Source: Lactuca virosa (Eukaryota; Streptophyta; Magnoliopsida; Asterales; Asteraceae). From it: 64,000 nucleotides of DNA. Position numbers and translations under genes: made by a program. The stretch spans positions 102,705,647-102,769,646 of the forward strand of contig CAKMRJ010005523.1 in NCBI GenBank assembly GCA_928212115.1, in the 5' to 3' direction. This document shows positions 24,403 through 35,352 of this stretch, piece after piece (the stretch's first letter is position 1; every line of letters begins with the position of its first letter). The notes under the pieces are model-generated. The model saw only the letters and a program-made list of their open reading frames with translations, was not told where the DNA came from and did not search any database.

Positions 24403-24629
24403 AGTCAACTGGATGTTGACTTTGACCTAGTTTGACTTTTGGGGGTATTGTAGTCTAAGTGTTATTTTGGGTATTGATAGTTCGGGGAGCCGAAGGATCA
24501 ACAGTTCAGGAGCTGCCGGTTAGCAACCAGAAGTGTTCAGCTAGTCTTCAGTAGTGCGAGGTGAGTCTCCTCACTGGTTGTATGGGTCTACGACCACAAT
24601 GCCGACCCATCTAGTTTATGTATAGTAGG

Positions 24630-25090
24630 AAGACCCGGGGGTTAGCCCTAGGCATTATGTATGAAAGACCAGGAGGCGGCTCCTGGCACTCTGCATGATA
24701 TTATGTATAGTAGGAAGACCCGGGGGTTAGCCCTAGGCATTATGTATGAAAGACCATGAGGCGGCTCCTGGCACACTGCATGATATTATGTATAGTAGGA
24801 AGACCTGGGGGTTAGCCCTAGGCGTTATGTATGAAAGACCAGGAGGTGAATCCTGGCACACTGTATGCTATTGTGAATGAAAGACCAGGAGGTGGCTCCT
24901 GGCACACAGTATGCTGATTAGCCAAGTAGAGTAGTATGTTTGCTAGTTGTCTTTGTGATCCTTGCATGGAAGACCAGGGGGTGGTCCTTGACAATTGTCT
25001 GTAAGACCCAGGGAGTGGCCCCAGGCTTGACAAGAAAGACCACGTGCGGCCCGTGGCATAACAACAAGACTATGTTTGGCACATAGCACC
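24630..25090 (+). repeat. LTR hairpin array of element A (11 units)
   Basis: Eleven units share AAGAC at the start and GCA at the end, with a self-complementary core. Examples: CCAGGAG/CTCCTGG around GCGG or GTGG; CCACGTG/CCCGTGG; CTATGT/ACATAG; CCCGGGG paired imperfectly with CCCTAGG. The first six alternate between two types with a period of about 85 bp. F has the same array (52750-53215). Confidence 0.85.
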
Positions 25091-25422
25091 TTACTTGATT
25101 ATGGATATGTTTGTTATGTATGGCTCACAGTATGTATGACATGTATGGCCCAGTTGATATGTATGGTATGTGGTATTTGGGGAACTCACTAAGCTTCGTG
25201 CTTACGGTTTACAATTTTAGTTTAAGGTATCTTCAGTTTCAAGAAAAAGGAGCTCGGGACGATCGCATCGCATTCACCCATGTTATTCCGCATTATGTGA
25301 TCTTTGGGATTTGACTCTGATATTTGTTTTAAATGAAATGTTTTCAATGTCTGGAACAACGTTATTAAAGGTTTTCTTATATTAAAAATGAAATTTTTGG
25401 CCTTAAATTTTGGGATGTTACA

Positions 25423-27163
25423 CCATACCATCACATGACATACATACTGTCAGGCATATCTGGGTGCCCGACCTACCCATTCAGTCCTCTCGACCGGTGA
25501 CCTTGCCTAGCATATCTGGGTGCTGGCCTACCCCTTCGGTCCTCTCGACCGGTCTCGGGGGATTATCTCACCCCTTACTACTACCACATATTATCATATA
25601 ATCATAATCTGTCTAGCATAGCTGGGTACTAAACTACCCATTCGGCCCTATTGGCCGGTAACTTGGGGACTATCTCCCCATACCGGCTACGATCATATAA
25701 CATCATAACATGCTAACACATAAACATATCAAGTAGCAGTAAACACAGACAATTATCACAAAGACAATTGTCTAACATACACTCCTACTGGTGGGATGGC
25801 ATTGTGGCCGTAGACCTACCGCTACTAAAAGGTAACTCACCTCGATGTCGCGTAGTGTCTGCACAATCCTTGGTACGGAAATCCTTTCGTCTCAAGTCCT
25901 CAATCCTTACACAACAACCCTCCTTTACAAGGGTCAAATCAAGTCCAGGTCAAAGTCAGAGTCAAAGTCTACTTTGGTCAAAGTCAACATCCAGTTGACT
26001 TGACTCGTCGAGTCCCTATTCTTTGAAAATGATACACCCCCCCGACTCTACTCGCTGAGTCTAGCAAGAACTCGACGAGTTCACCTTCAACCATAACATC
26101 GGGACCATCTTCATCAGACTCGTCGAGTTCATCCTTGAACTCGTCGAGTTCATCTTCATCATATGAATGTGTCCAGTCTATGACTCGCCGAGTTCTATGA
26201 ACAACTCGTCGAGTCCGTCTTCATGGGTTGGGAGATTGCCTTGGACTCGCCGAGTTTGTTCATACACTCGCCGAGTCGCATGATTTCCAGGTCCATAATC
26301 ACGTCCATCTTGTTGAGTCCCCTTCTAGACTCAACCAGATTCCTCAGAAACAGAAAAGGTTGGGGAACCAATACCCGACTTGCCGAGTCCCATGAACGAC
26401 TCGCTGAGTCCCCTAAAGTCCATGTCCATAAACTCGATGTCTGTTGAGCTCATCCCATTCAAAGGGTAGATCTGACCTCCTAGGGTCGATATAACACGTA
26501 AAGTCATGAACTTTACGTCCATGCATGGGTCTTTAAGCTCAAAAGACCCAAAAATGAGGTCTACAAGATGCATGGGGCTCTCATGGCCATAAAGTTGGCA
26601 CCTTTATGCCATGAGAACCCTCCAAGGTTCAAGATCTGAAGCCATTACTCTACATTACACTCTAAACCCGAAATGGCTTAGAAATACCCCAAAGATGTCA
26701 AGATCCAAGCCCTAAAGTAGATCTAACAAATAAGACGTCAAGGTTGGAGCTTTTTACCTCCAACAAGCTGGAAATGCAACCAAATCTCTGGATCTACTGA
26801 CTTCCTCTTGAATCTCCAAGTCTTTCCTTCCTTCTTAAAACTTCAAATCACAAAGAATGGCACAAAATAGCTCAACAACACTCAAAAGTTGATTAGGGTT
26901 TTGTGAATAGGGTTTAGAGGTGATGGAGGCTGGGGTGGAGGCCTCATAAAGTGTTTAAATAGGGTGCAAACCCTCAAATTTAGGGTTTCACTCAGACAGC
27001 TCCTACTCACAGAGTCGGTCTCCCGACTCGTCGAGTAGGTCACTTAACCCCCCGATCCGAAGTCGAACCTACTCGACGAGTTGGGCCTCCAACTCGCCGA
27101 GTCCCAGTGTAAAATATGAAGTTTTGCTTGAATTTAAATATGTACCTGAAATCGGGTGTTACA
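25423..27163 (-). mobile_element. Element C 3' LTR fragment
   Basis: Matches about 33650-35415. It begins on the minus strand at 27163 (TGTAACACCCGATTTCAGG) and is cut at 25423 by element A. A TATA-like CTATTTAAAC lies near 26950 on the minus strand. ACTCG-N-CGAGT copies lie at 25999-27098 and part of the C-type hairpin array at 25440-25690. Confidence 0.9.
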
Positions 27164-27178
27164 ACTCTCCCCCACTTA
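27164..27178 (-). promoter_or_regulatory. Element C polypurine tract
   Basis: Minus strand AAGTGGGGGAGAGT next to the 3' LTR, almost identical to the tract of A. Confidence 0.85.
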
Positions 27179-27180
27179 TT

Positions 27181-27850
27181 TTAGACTTCGTCCTCGAAGT
27201 CTACTGCTGAGTCCTGAAAAAGCTCGGGGTAGTGCTCCCTCATATCTTCCTCCGGCTCCCAAGTCCATTCTGACCCCTTGTGGTGCTGCCATTGCACCTT
27301 CACCAGCTCCACCCTCTTGTTCCTCAGATCCTTCGACTTCCTGTGGAGGATCACCACTGTCCGCTCGATGTAGTTCATGTTGTCATCCACCTGAATATCC
27401 TCCAAGGGCACCACTGCCAAGTCGTCCACCAGGCACTTCCGTAACTGGGAGACGTGAAACGTACTATGAATCTGACTGAGTTCGGCTGGCAGGTCCAGCC
27501 TATATGCCACCTTGCCCACCCAGGCGACAACCCTGAAAGGTCCAATGTACCTGGGGCCCAACTTGCCCCGTTTCCTGAATCAGACGATGCCTTTCCAAGG
27601 AGACACCTTCAGGAGGACCATATCCCCGACCTGGAACTTTATGTCCGAGCGGCGCTTTTCGGCATAACTTTTCTGCCGACTCTGAGCAGTCTGAAGCCTG
27701 CTCCAAACCTGCTGAATCCTCTCTGTCGTCTTAAGCATCACTTAGGTGCTCCCCATGACCCTCTGTCTGACTTCACCCCAACATATCGGGGTCTTGCACT
27801 TCCTCCCGTACAACATCTCAAAGGGAGGATGATCGATACTCGCGTGATAG
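27181..27850 (-). pseudogene. pol: Element C integrase C-terminus and chromodomain-like tail
   Basis: The frame 27561-27181 encodes GPRYIGPFRVVAWVGKVAYRL, LPAELSQIHSTFHVSQL and a tail with VILHRKSKDLRNKRV, LVKVQWQ and WTWEPEEDMREHYPELF, the chromodomain-like module of Tekay-type elements. Upstream (27562-27850), GPY/F-module sequence is broken by a TGA near 27577 (Arg expected, CGA to TGA) and a TAG/TAA-type stop near 27740. Confidence 0.85.
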
Positions 27851-28535
27851 CTATTTTTTATAGGAGAACTCAGCTAATGGAAGATAGGTATCCCAGCTAC
27901 CATCGAAGTCTAGAACACATGCCCGCAGCATATCCTCCAAAGTTTGGATGGTCCTCTCGCTCTGACCATCCGTCTGCGGGTGAAAAGCGGTGCTAAAGTG
28001 CAGACGAGTACCCAACTCGTCATGGAATTTCTTCCAAAATTTGGAAGTGAACCGTACATCTCTGTCTGAAATCACGGAGACTGGCACTCCGTGTCGAGCT
28101 ACTACCTCTCGGATGTAGATATCGGCCAACTTCTCGGCCGAGATGCTCTCCTGGATCGGTATGAAATGGGCACTCTTAGTCAACCGATCCACGATGACCC
28201 AAATTGAATCCACTCCCCGTGCGGTCCTGGGAAGCTTTGTGATGAAATCCATAATAATATCTTCCCATTTCCATATAGGGATATCCAATGGCTGCGTCTT
28301 GTCGTGAGGCCTCTGGTGCTCGGCCTTGACCTTCCTACAGGTCAGGCTTCTCTCGACATACCAGGCTACATCCCGCTTCATGCAGGGCCACCAATAATCA
28401 GGACGAAGATCTCTGTACATCTTCGTCGCCCTTGGGATGAATGGAAAATCGGGATTTGTGCGCCTCCTCCATCAGAACCTGGCGCACACCCCCATGGTAT
28501 GGAACCCATACCCTGCGGTGTAGTGTCAATAACCC
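27851..28535 (-). pseudogene. pol: Element C integrase core
   Basis: The frame 28420-27851 holds RPDYWWPCMKRDVAWYV, a CLTC-type finger with Ser for the first Cys (SLTCRKVKA), MDFITKLPRTARGVDSIWVIVD (Asp), ISDRDVRFTSKFW (Asp), and FHPQTDGQSERTIQTLEDML (Glu). The upstream HHCC half (28420-28535) is in another frame because of an indel near 28420. Confidence 0.88.
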
Positions 28536-29071
28536 TCAGCTTTCGTAGTCGAAGGAGGAAACCTGACCCACATTACGCTCGCTCTTCTGATGTTCCTCCT
28601 TGATAGCCTCCTGCTGGGCCTCTCGGATCTGCTCCAATAGTGGAGTCACTACAGTCATCCGCAAGCAATTATCTCTGATCGGCACTGCCTTGCGGCTAAG
28701 CGCATCGGCCACAACATTGGCCTTCCCTGGGTGGTAAAGGATCTCACAATCATAATCCTTCACCACGTCTAACCACCGACGCCGCCTCATGTTCAGATTC
28801 GGCTGATCCATGAGGTACCTCAAACTCTTGTGGTCAGTGTAAATGGTACATCGACCCCATAGAGGTAGTGTCGCCAAATCTTGAGGGCGAAGACGACCGC
28901 CTCCAACTCCAAATCATGCATCGGGTAGTTCGCCTCGTGAGGCTTCAACTGCCTCGAGGCGTAGGCGATGACATTCCCTCTCTGCATCAATACTGCGCCC
29001 AAACCCGAAATGGACGCATCACAGTATACTACAAAATCCTCCACGCCCTCTGGCAGGGCGAGGATCGATGC
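28536..29071 (-). pseudogene. pol: Element C RNase H
   Basis: Two overlapping frames together give a full RNase H: YCDASISGLGAVLMQ and HDLELEAVVFALKIWRHYLYG in 29134-28850, then YTDHKSLRYLMDQ and YHPGKANVVADALSRK in 28877-28536. A one-base frameshift lies near 28850. The 5' side is cut by the hAT element at 29080. Confidence 0.88.
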
Positions 29072-29079
29072 CTCGCATA

Positions 29080-29709
29080 TAGACCTGGCAATCGTGTCGT
29101 GTTCGGGTTGACGTGTCGCGGGTTGGCGGGTCAAAATATGTCAACCCAAACACGACCCATTTAAATATACATGTCACGAGTTGGCGGGTCACGGGTTGGC
29201 GGGTTTGACACATAAACCCATATATGACCCGCCAACCCATTTATTTATACGGGTTCACAGGCTGGCAGGTTCGTGGGTCAGATTCCATAAATAAAATAGA
29301 CAATTAAATATGAATAAATTCTTGATGGTTAATGCAAACATATCCGAATTTTAGACACTTAAGTCTTAAACATCCAAATGAAGATTTAAAACATTCATAG
29401 AAACATGTTCAAACTAAACATTAATACAAACATAGATAATTCAAGTGCTAAAGTAATTTATTATATAATACCTATTAAATATTAATACTTGATACATAAA
29501 TACATTTAAAAATAAAATATTTTTTTTTTATTAAAAATATAAACGGGTTGGCGGGTCAACCCGTCTATTTTTTGAGAAACCCATATATGACCCGTTTAAT
29601 AAACGGGTTGGCGTGTTGGTGGGTTAGCGGGTTGTCGGGTTGAAAAATTCAACCCAAACCCATTTATTTCGTGTCGTGTTGCGGGTCGTGTCGAGAATTG
29701 TCAGTCCTA
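29080..29709. mobile_element. Non-autonomous hAT element inside C pol (630 bp)
   Basis: Ends TAGACCTGGCAAT and, reversed, TAGGACTGACAAT. It is flanked by a perfect 8-bp TSD CTCGCATA (29072-29079, 29710-29717). It has subterminal GGGTTGGCGGGT repeats at both ends, an AT-rich centre and no transposase. TSD length and ends fit the hAT superfamily. Confidence 0.92.
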
Positions 29710-30600
29710 CTCGCATAGTCTCTGTCTCAGTGTCTCGAATGCTGCCTGCTGCTCAGGCCCCCAAAGAAAGACAACGACCTTCTTCGTCAGCCGGGTCAAG
29801 GGTACGACTATCTTGGAGAAGTCTTGAATGAACCTCCGGTAATAGCCTGCTAACCCTAGGAAACTCCGAATCTCAAATGGAGACTTTGGAACCTCCCATC
29901 TCATCACGGCCTCCACTTTGGCCGGGTCGACCAAAATATCGTTCTGGTTGACAATGTGCCCAAGAAACTGCACCTCGCGCAACCAGAACTCACACTTGGA
30001 GAACTTGGCGTACAAGCTCTCCCTCCTCAGAGTAACCAAACCCTCTAGCAGATGCTCCTCATGCTGCTCCTGCGTCTTGGAGTAGACCAAGATATCATCA
30101 ATGAAAACTATCACAGACCGATCCAGCATCGGTCTGCACACGCGGTTCATGAGGTCCATGAACGCGGCAGGAGCATTGGTGAGCCCAAAGGGCATCACCA
30201 CGAACTCGTAGCGGCCATAGCGAGTCCGGAAAGCAGTCTTCTGTATATCCTCCTCCCTGACCCTCATCTGATGGTAGCCTGACCGCAAGTCTATCTTGGA
30301 AAACCAAGATGCTCCCTGAAGCTGGTCGAACAAGTCATCTATCCTCGGGAGTGGGTAACGGTTCTTCACCGTTACCTTGTTCAGATCCCGGTAATCTATG
30401 CACATGCGATGCGACATGTCCTTCTTCTTGACAAACAGGATCAGGGCTCCCCAAGGCGAACTACTCGGGCTGATAAATCCCATGTCTAACAGCTCCTGCA
30501 GCTGCGTAGACAACTTCTGCATCTCGGGAGGAACCAACCGATATGGTGCCTTGGCTATCGGAGCCGCACCAGGGACTAGGTCGATCCTGAACTCCACCTA
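29710..30600 (-). pseudogene. pol: Element C reverse transcriptase
   Basis: Near-complete RT open from 30597: EFRIDLVPGAAPIAKAPYRL, PSSSPWGALILFVKKKD, CIDYRDLNKVTVKNRYPLPR, WFSKIDLRSGYHQ (Asp), PFGLTNAPAAFMDL, FIDDILVYSKT (catalytic pair), LGHIVNQNDI and GLAGYYRRFIQDF. A TAG at 30598-30600 interrupts the frame where relatives have Gln. The 3' side meets the hAT element. Confidence 0.93.
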
Positions 30601-31150
30601 TCGCTCCGGAGGTATCCCAGGCAGCTCCTCTGGGAATACATCGGCGTAATCTCGCACCACCGGAACATCGCTCACCGTCGCCTTACCCGCCTCCCAGTAT
30701 CCATAACATAGGCGACATACCCAGTGCAACCCTACTGTAGATAGCGCCTAGCCCTCGCTGCTGAACATAAGGCTGGTCCGTGTTGTGGCCTCTCGCCCTG
30801 AATCACCCGCTCTCCTCCACTCGGGGTCCTGATCCGAACCAACTGCTGCACGCAGTCGATCACTGCCCCGTTGGGGCTCAACCAATCCATGCCTATAATC
30901 ACCTTGTTCCCACGCAACAGAATGGGAACCAAGTCTACCAGGTAGCGCTCCTCGAATAGCCTCAGAACACAATCTCTGAAAACCGTTGACGCTCGCACTG
31001 ATCGGTCATCGACAATCTCGACCTCTAGAGGGCAATCCAACATGCCCGAAGACTCAGGGAACCTCTTGCTAAGTGCAAGAGAAACAAATGATTGAGTGGC
31101 ACCTGAATCGAACAACACCTGTACTGGGATACCGTTCACATGGAACGATC
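30601..31150 (-). pseudogene. pol: Element C protease and linker
   Basis: Read from 31150: SFHVNGIPVQ, then active site LFDSGATQSFV, then IIGMDWLSPNGAVIDC, a complete retropepsin signature. The frame ends at TAG (30732-30734), where a Gln codon is likely lost. The linker 30601-30731 before RT is frameshifted. The first codon at 31150 is the point where the upstream gag frame would resume after removal of the intron-like 31151-31224. Confidence 0.88.
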
Positions 31151-31224
31151 CTAAACAAACATACAACATGACATATCAATATCATAAACAACATATAATA
31201 AAAGTTAGGGAGAAGAAATCATAC
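31151..31224 (-). other. Intron-like segment at the gag/protease junction of C
   Basis: Minus strand: GTATGATTTC at the 5' end (31224), a T-rich tract, and GTTTAG at the 3' end (31151). The 74-bp segment is AT-rich next to GC-rich coding flanks. Removal joins a VVTG end to SFHVNG, the continuous arrangement seen in B (VVTG followed by TF). Unspliced, an in-frame TAA follows 5 codons into the segment. It may be a regulated intron setting the Gag to Gag-Pol ratio. Confidence 0.65.
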
Positions 31225-32425
31225 CCGTCACCACATCGGGGTGCGGCACGTGCCTCCTCGGTAGTCAATTGGAAGGCTCGGATCCTCACCACTGGAGCCT
31301 CTGTCTTGCCCTGCCGACCATCAGTAATCCGCAGGGTCGCTGGAGCTGGCGCTGCTGCTGTCAACTTAGGGCAATTGGCCTTTTTATGGCCTCGCTGGTT
31401 GTAGTGGAAACACAACAACTCCGATGTCTGGAAAATGGGCGCAGGGGCAGTACAATCCCTGTTGAAGTGCCCCGTCTTTCTGCACTTGTAGCAGCCCGAT
31501 GATCCCAACCTACAAACCCCCTCATGAGTCTTGCCGCACTTTCCGCAGCGGCCCCGGCCCTGCTGGCCCTTCGACCTAGAGTCGGATCCGTTGGGCTTCT
31601 TCCCTGAAGCCCTAGTCACATGCCCCTCCTCCGCCTTCCTCTTTCTGATGTGCTCTAAGTCAATCTCCCTCTCCCTCGCCCTGGCAATCATGGAATCCAG
31701 GGTTATGGCATGCTGAGAAGCAGACATGCTCCCGAATGTCAGCTCTCAACATGTCATGGTAGCGGGTCCTCCGCATCTCCTCGTCCCCTGCATACTGGGG
31801 CACCAACAATGCCCTCTCCCAGAATTTGGCGGTGATCCCCACCACTGACTTAGTCGTCTGCCTCATGTCGAGAAACTCCCTGGCCAGCTGCTGAAGCTCC
31901 ACAGTCAGCGCAAACTCCGCCCTAAACCTGGTCACAAAGTCAGACCATATCATAGCCTCAATGGCTGAGGCTCCCAAGGAATCACCAACTGACTCCCACC
32001 AGTCTCTAGCTCTGTCCCTCAAACATTCCGCAGCATAATGAACCTTCGACCCCTCAGGGCAGAAGCTCATCAGCTGTGCACTCCATGTCTGCAATCCATC
32101 GTCTGGCAGCAATGGGGTCCTTCACCCTATGGAAATCCGGCGCACCACTGCCCCTGAAGTCCTTAAAGGACAGTGTGCGTGATCCTGACTGTCTGGGTGC
32201 CACGTCGCTCCTGAACGCCCTGAGGCGATCCTCCATCAGCTCTATGATCCCTTCCTTGATCGACCCGAAAATCACTGGGGTCGACTCAAGGATGCCTCTC
32301 GTGATCTCGGACGCGATGAACTCGCGTAGTCCCTCATCCACTGGCTCGGAACCTGCACCCGAACCTGATCCTAAACCGGATCCTGATCCTGAACCTCCCC
32401 CTCCATGATGTGTGATCATCACCAT
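31225..32425 (-). pseudogene. gag: Element C Gag
   Basis: ATG at 32425, one base after the acceptor TTTCAG. It has a Gly/Ser-rich N-terminus, GLREFIASEITRG, RDRARDWWESVGDS, DFVTRFRAEFA, AREREIDLEHI and three zinc-knuckle-like motifs: CGKCGKTHEGVC, CYKCRKTGHFNRDC and CFHYNQRGHKKANC (Tyr replaces the second Cys of the third). Frame changes lie near 32065 and 31700, plus a probable extra C in a CCCC run just before 31230. The protein is closely similar to Gag of A and F. Confidence 0.88.
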
Positions 32426-33320
32426 TCTGAAACAGAACACATAATCGTCAGAATCATACATAACTCTCGGGAAGTCTCATACACTCTACAATTCCCTGAT
32501 TCCATCTTATCCCTCCTTGACTCGAGTACGGATCCTCTTCTTTCAGTCGTACGGGCCCATACTACCTTCCACATCTATCCGTACTTTCCTCAAGGATTTC
32601 TTCGACTTCACCAAGTCCCTTCTACTACTTCCGCTCTCTTTGCTAATCCCGTCCTAGGCTTACCCTAGGGTAACTCTCCAACCCACCCTCCACCATCAGT
32701 TGCATAAGAAGTCCCTGCTACCTTCACCTAACTAACTTGCGAATACCATCACATATCACTAAGACCATATAATTCTTCGAATGAGAGGTCCTGCCCTACA
32801 ACGGTTGGACTCAAACAAGAGCTGCGAAATAGGGCTAAACCTAACCTTCTGAAATTATTTAATCCTCACAATATGTAATGTAATGTATTCGTTTATTAGT
32901 TAAGTAAAGATAACTAGAAATCCTGTTAGCACAAAGCAAGCAACATTCGGGCGTTAAGTAATCCAATCAAACATACTTTATCCAAGCTATCATATAACTG
33001 ACTAATCAGTATTATCTTGCAGCTCAATAAACACAGATAGCAGGCATATCAGGCATCTTCCTAGATCCTTAGCCCTAATCTAGCATACAATTGTCATAAT
33101 CATATCATATCATAACATAACATGTATGGGTATCTTGGGGAAAACTTACTTGAGCACGACCGATCGCGCACATCACACATCTTGTTCTTTTTCAAAGTTT
33201 TTTTCTCTTTTCAAACTCCTTTTTATAAAAATGATTTTTCTTTTGAAATTTATTTTTTATACCAAGTCCTCAGTTTGAGTTCAGACACACCCGAGAGTGT
33301 ATCCGAATCCCTCAAACTAA
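32426..33320 (-). other. Element C leader with predicted intron 32427-33149
   Basis: No domain-bearing ORF. On the minus strand a donor CTCAA|GTAAGT begins at 33149 and an acceptor TTCTGTTTCAG ends at 32427, right before the gag ATG (723 nt). The same pair occurs in A and F. Confidence 0.6.
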
Positions 33321-33334
33321 GGCTCTGATACCAA
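33321..33334 (-). promoter_or_regulatory. Element C primer binding site
   Basis: Minus strand TTGGTATCAGAGCC, 2 bp from the 5' LTR end; complementary to initiator tRNA-Met. Confidence 0.92.
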
Positions 33335-33639
33335 CTTGTAACATCCCAAATTTCAAGACCAAAAATTTCATTTTTGATATAACAATTTAGAAAATATTTA
33401 TAATAAAACATCATTGAGTCATATCATTTCATAAAACCATAATATCATGTCTCAAAATCATATCATAAAAATAGTAACAATATCAGAGTACAATCCCAAG
33501 AAATCTCATAGTGCGGAAATCCTGCGTGTGTGTGATGTGCCGCTACCATGCCGACTCCTTCCCCTTCGCTGAAGAGGTACCTGAAACAAAACTGAAAACT
33601 ATAAGCACGAAGCTTAGTGAGTTCCCCCATCATACCACA

Positions 33640-33920
33640 TACCATACCATCACATGACATACATATTGCCAAGCATATCTGGGTGCCCGGCCTACACCTT
33701 CGGTCCTCTCAACTGGTGACCTTGCCTAGCATATCTGGGTGCTGGCCTACCCCTTCGGTCCTCTCGACCGGTCTCGGGGGATTATCTCACCCCTTGCTAC
33801 TACCACATATTATCATATAATCATAATCTGTCTAGCATAGTTGGGTACTAAACTACCCCTTCAGCCCTATCGGCCGGTAACTTGGGGACTATCTCCCCAT
33901 ACTGCTACGATCACATAACA
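33640..33920 (-). repeat. C-type LTR hairpin array
   Basis: On the minus strand, alternating small hairpins: GGGGA/TCCCC with loop GATAG, CGGTC/GACCG with loop GAGAG, CGGCC/GGCTG with loop GATAG, and GGGTA/TACCC. The 3' LTR fragment repeats them at 25440-25690. Position relative to the LTR 3' end (about 300-580 bp) resembles that of the A/F array. Confidence 0.65.
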
Positions 33921-34242
33921 TCATAACATGCTAACACATAAACATATCAAGTAGCAGTAAACACAGACAATTATCACAAAGACAATTGTCTAACATACAC
34001 TCCTACTGGTGGGTCGGCATTGTGGCCGTAGACCCACCGCTACTAAAAGGTAACTTACTTCGATGTCGCGTAGTGTCTGCACAATCTTTGGTACGGAAAT
34101 CCTCTCGTCTCAACTCCTCAATCCCTACACAACAACCCTCCTTGATTACTAATCCGTACCCACAACCCTCCTTTACAAGGGTCAACTCAAGTCCAGGTCA
34201 AAGTCAAAGTCAACTTTGGTCAAAGTCAACATCCAGTTGACT

Positions 34243-35352
34243 TGACTCGCCGAGTTGGTCCACCAACTCGTCGAGTCCCTATTCTTACAAAATGATACAA
34301 CCCCCCTCCCCCCCGACTCTACTCATTGAGTCTAGCAAGAACTCGACGAGTTCACCTTCAACCATAACATCGGGACCATCTTCAACCGACTCGCCGAGTT
34401 CATCCTTGAACTCGTCGAGTTCATCTTCATCATATGAATGTGTCCAGTCTATGACTCGCCGAGTTCTATGAAAAACTCGTCGAGTCCGTCTTCATGGGTT
34501 GGGAGATTGCCTTGGACTCGCCGAGTCCCATGATTTCCAGGTCTATAATCACGTCCATCTTGTCGAGTCCCCTTTTGGACTCAACCAGATTCCTCAGAAA
34601 CATAAAAGGTTGGGGAACCAATACCCGACTCGCCGAGTCCCATGAACGACTCGTCGAGTCCCCTAAAGTCCATGTCCATAAACTCGATTTATGTTGAGCT
34701 CTTCTCATCCAAAGGGTAGATCTGACCTCCTAGGGTCGATATAACACATAAAGTCACGAACTTTACGTCCATGCATGGGTCTTTAAGCTCAAAAGACCTA
34801 AAAATGATGTCTACAAGATGCATGAGGCTCTCATGGCCATAAAGTTGGCACCTTTATGCCATGAGAACCCTCCAAGGTTCAAGATCTGAAGCCATTACTC
34901 TGCATTACAATCTAAACCCGAAATGGCTTAGAAATACCCCAAAGATGTCAAGATCCAATCCCTAAAAGTAGATCTAACAAATAAGAAGTCAAGGTTGGAG
35001 CTTTTTACCTCCAACAAGCTGGAAATGCAACCAAATCTCTGGATCTACTGACTTTCCTCTTGAATCTCCAAGTCTTTCCTTCCTTCTTAAAACTTCAAAT
35101 CACAAAGAATGGCACAAAATAGCTCAACAACACTCAAAAGTTGATCAGGGTTTCGTGAATAGGGTTTGGAGGTGATGGAGGCTGGGGTGGAGGCCTCATA
35201 AAGTGTTCAAATAGGGTGCAAACCCTCAAATTTAGGGTTTCACTCAGACAGCTCCTACTCACAGAGTCGGTCTCCCGACTCGTCGAGTAGGTCACTTAAC
35301 CCCCCGATCCAAAGTCGAACCTACTCGACGAGTTGGGCCTCCAACTCGCCGA
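34243..35352. repeat. ACTCG-N-CGAGT palindrome cluster, element C LTR
   Basis: Many copies of ACTCG[T/C/A]CGAGT, seen here in reversed orientation relative to A; the matching cluster in the 3' LTR is at 25999-27098. Confidence 0.9.

Larger units (their letters stand above)
2041..25422 (+). mobile_element. Element A: nested gypsy-type retrotransposon with gag only (TR-GAG-like)
   Basis: Order of parts: 5' LTR remnant (2041-2533), primer site (2536-2549), leader (2550-3314, resuming at 19176), gag (19373-20488), non-coding interior (20489-23204), polypurine tract (23205-23218) and 3' LTR (23219-25422). Element B is inserted in the leader and a hAT element in the interior. No protease, RT, RNase H or integrase motif lies between gag and the 3' LTR, so A is non-autonomous. 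Its Gag is closely similar to that of C, the likely source of enzymes. A's right end abuts the interrupted 3' LTR of C: the five bases after A are CCATA. The left TSD copy is out of view because D removed or displaced that side. Confidence 0.85.
23219..25422 (+). mobile_element. Element A 3' LTR
   Basis: 2204 bp, TGTAACACCCCG to GGGATGTTACA. Three modules: ACTCG-N-CGAGT palindromes (23277-24402), a hairpin array (24630-25090) and a conserved 3' end shared with C and F. At 25423 the sequence continues into the reversed 3' LTR of C. Confidence 0.92.
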
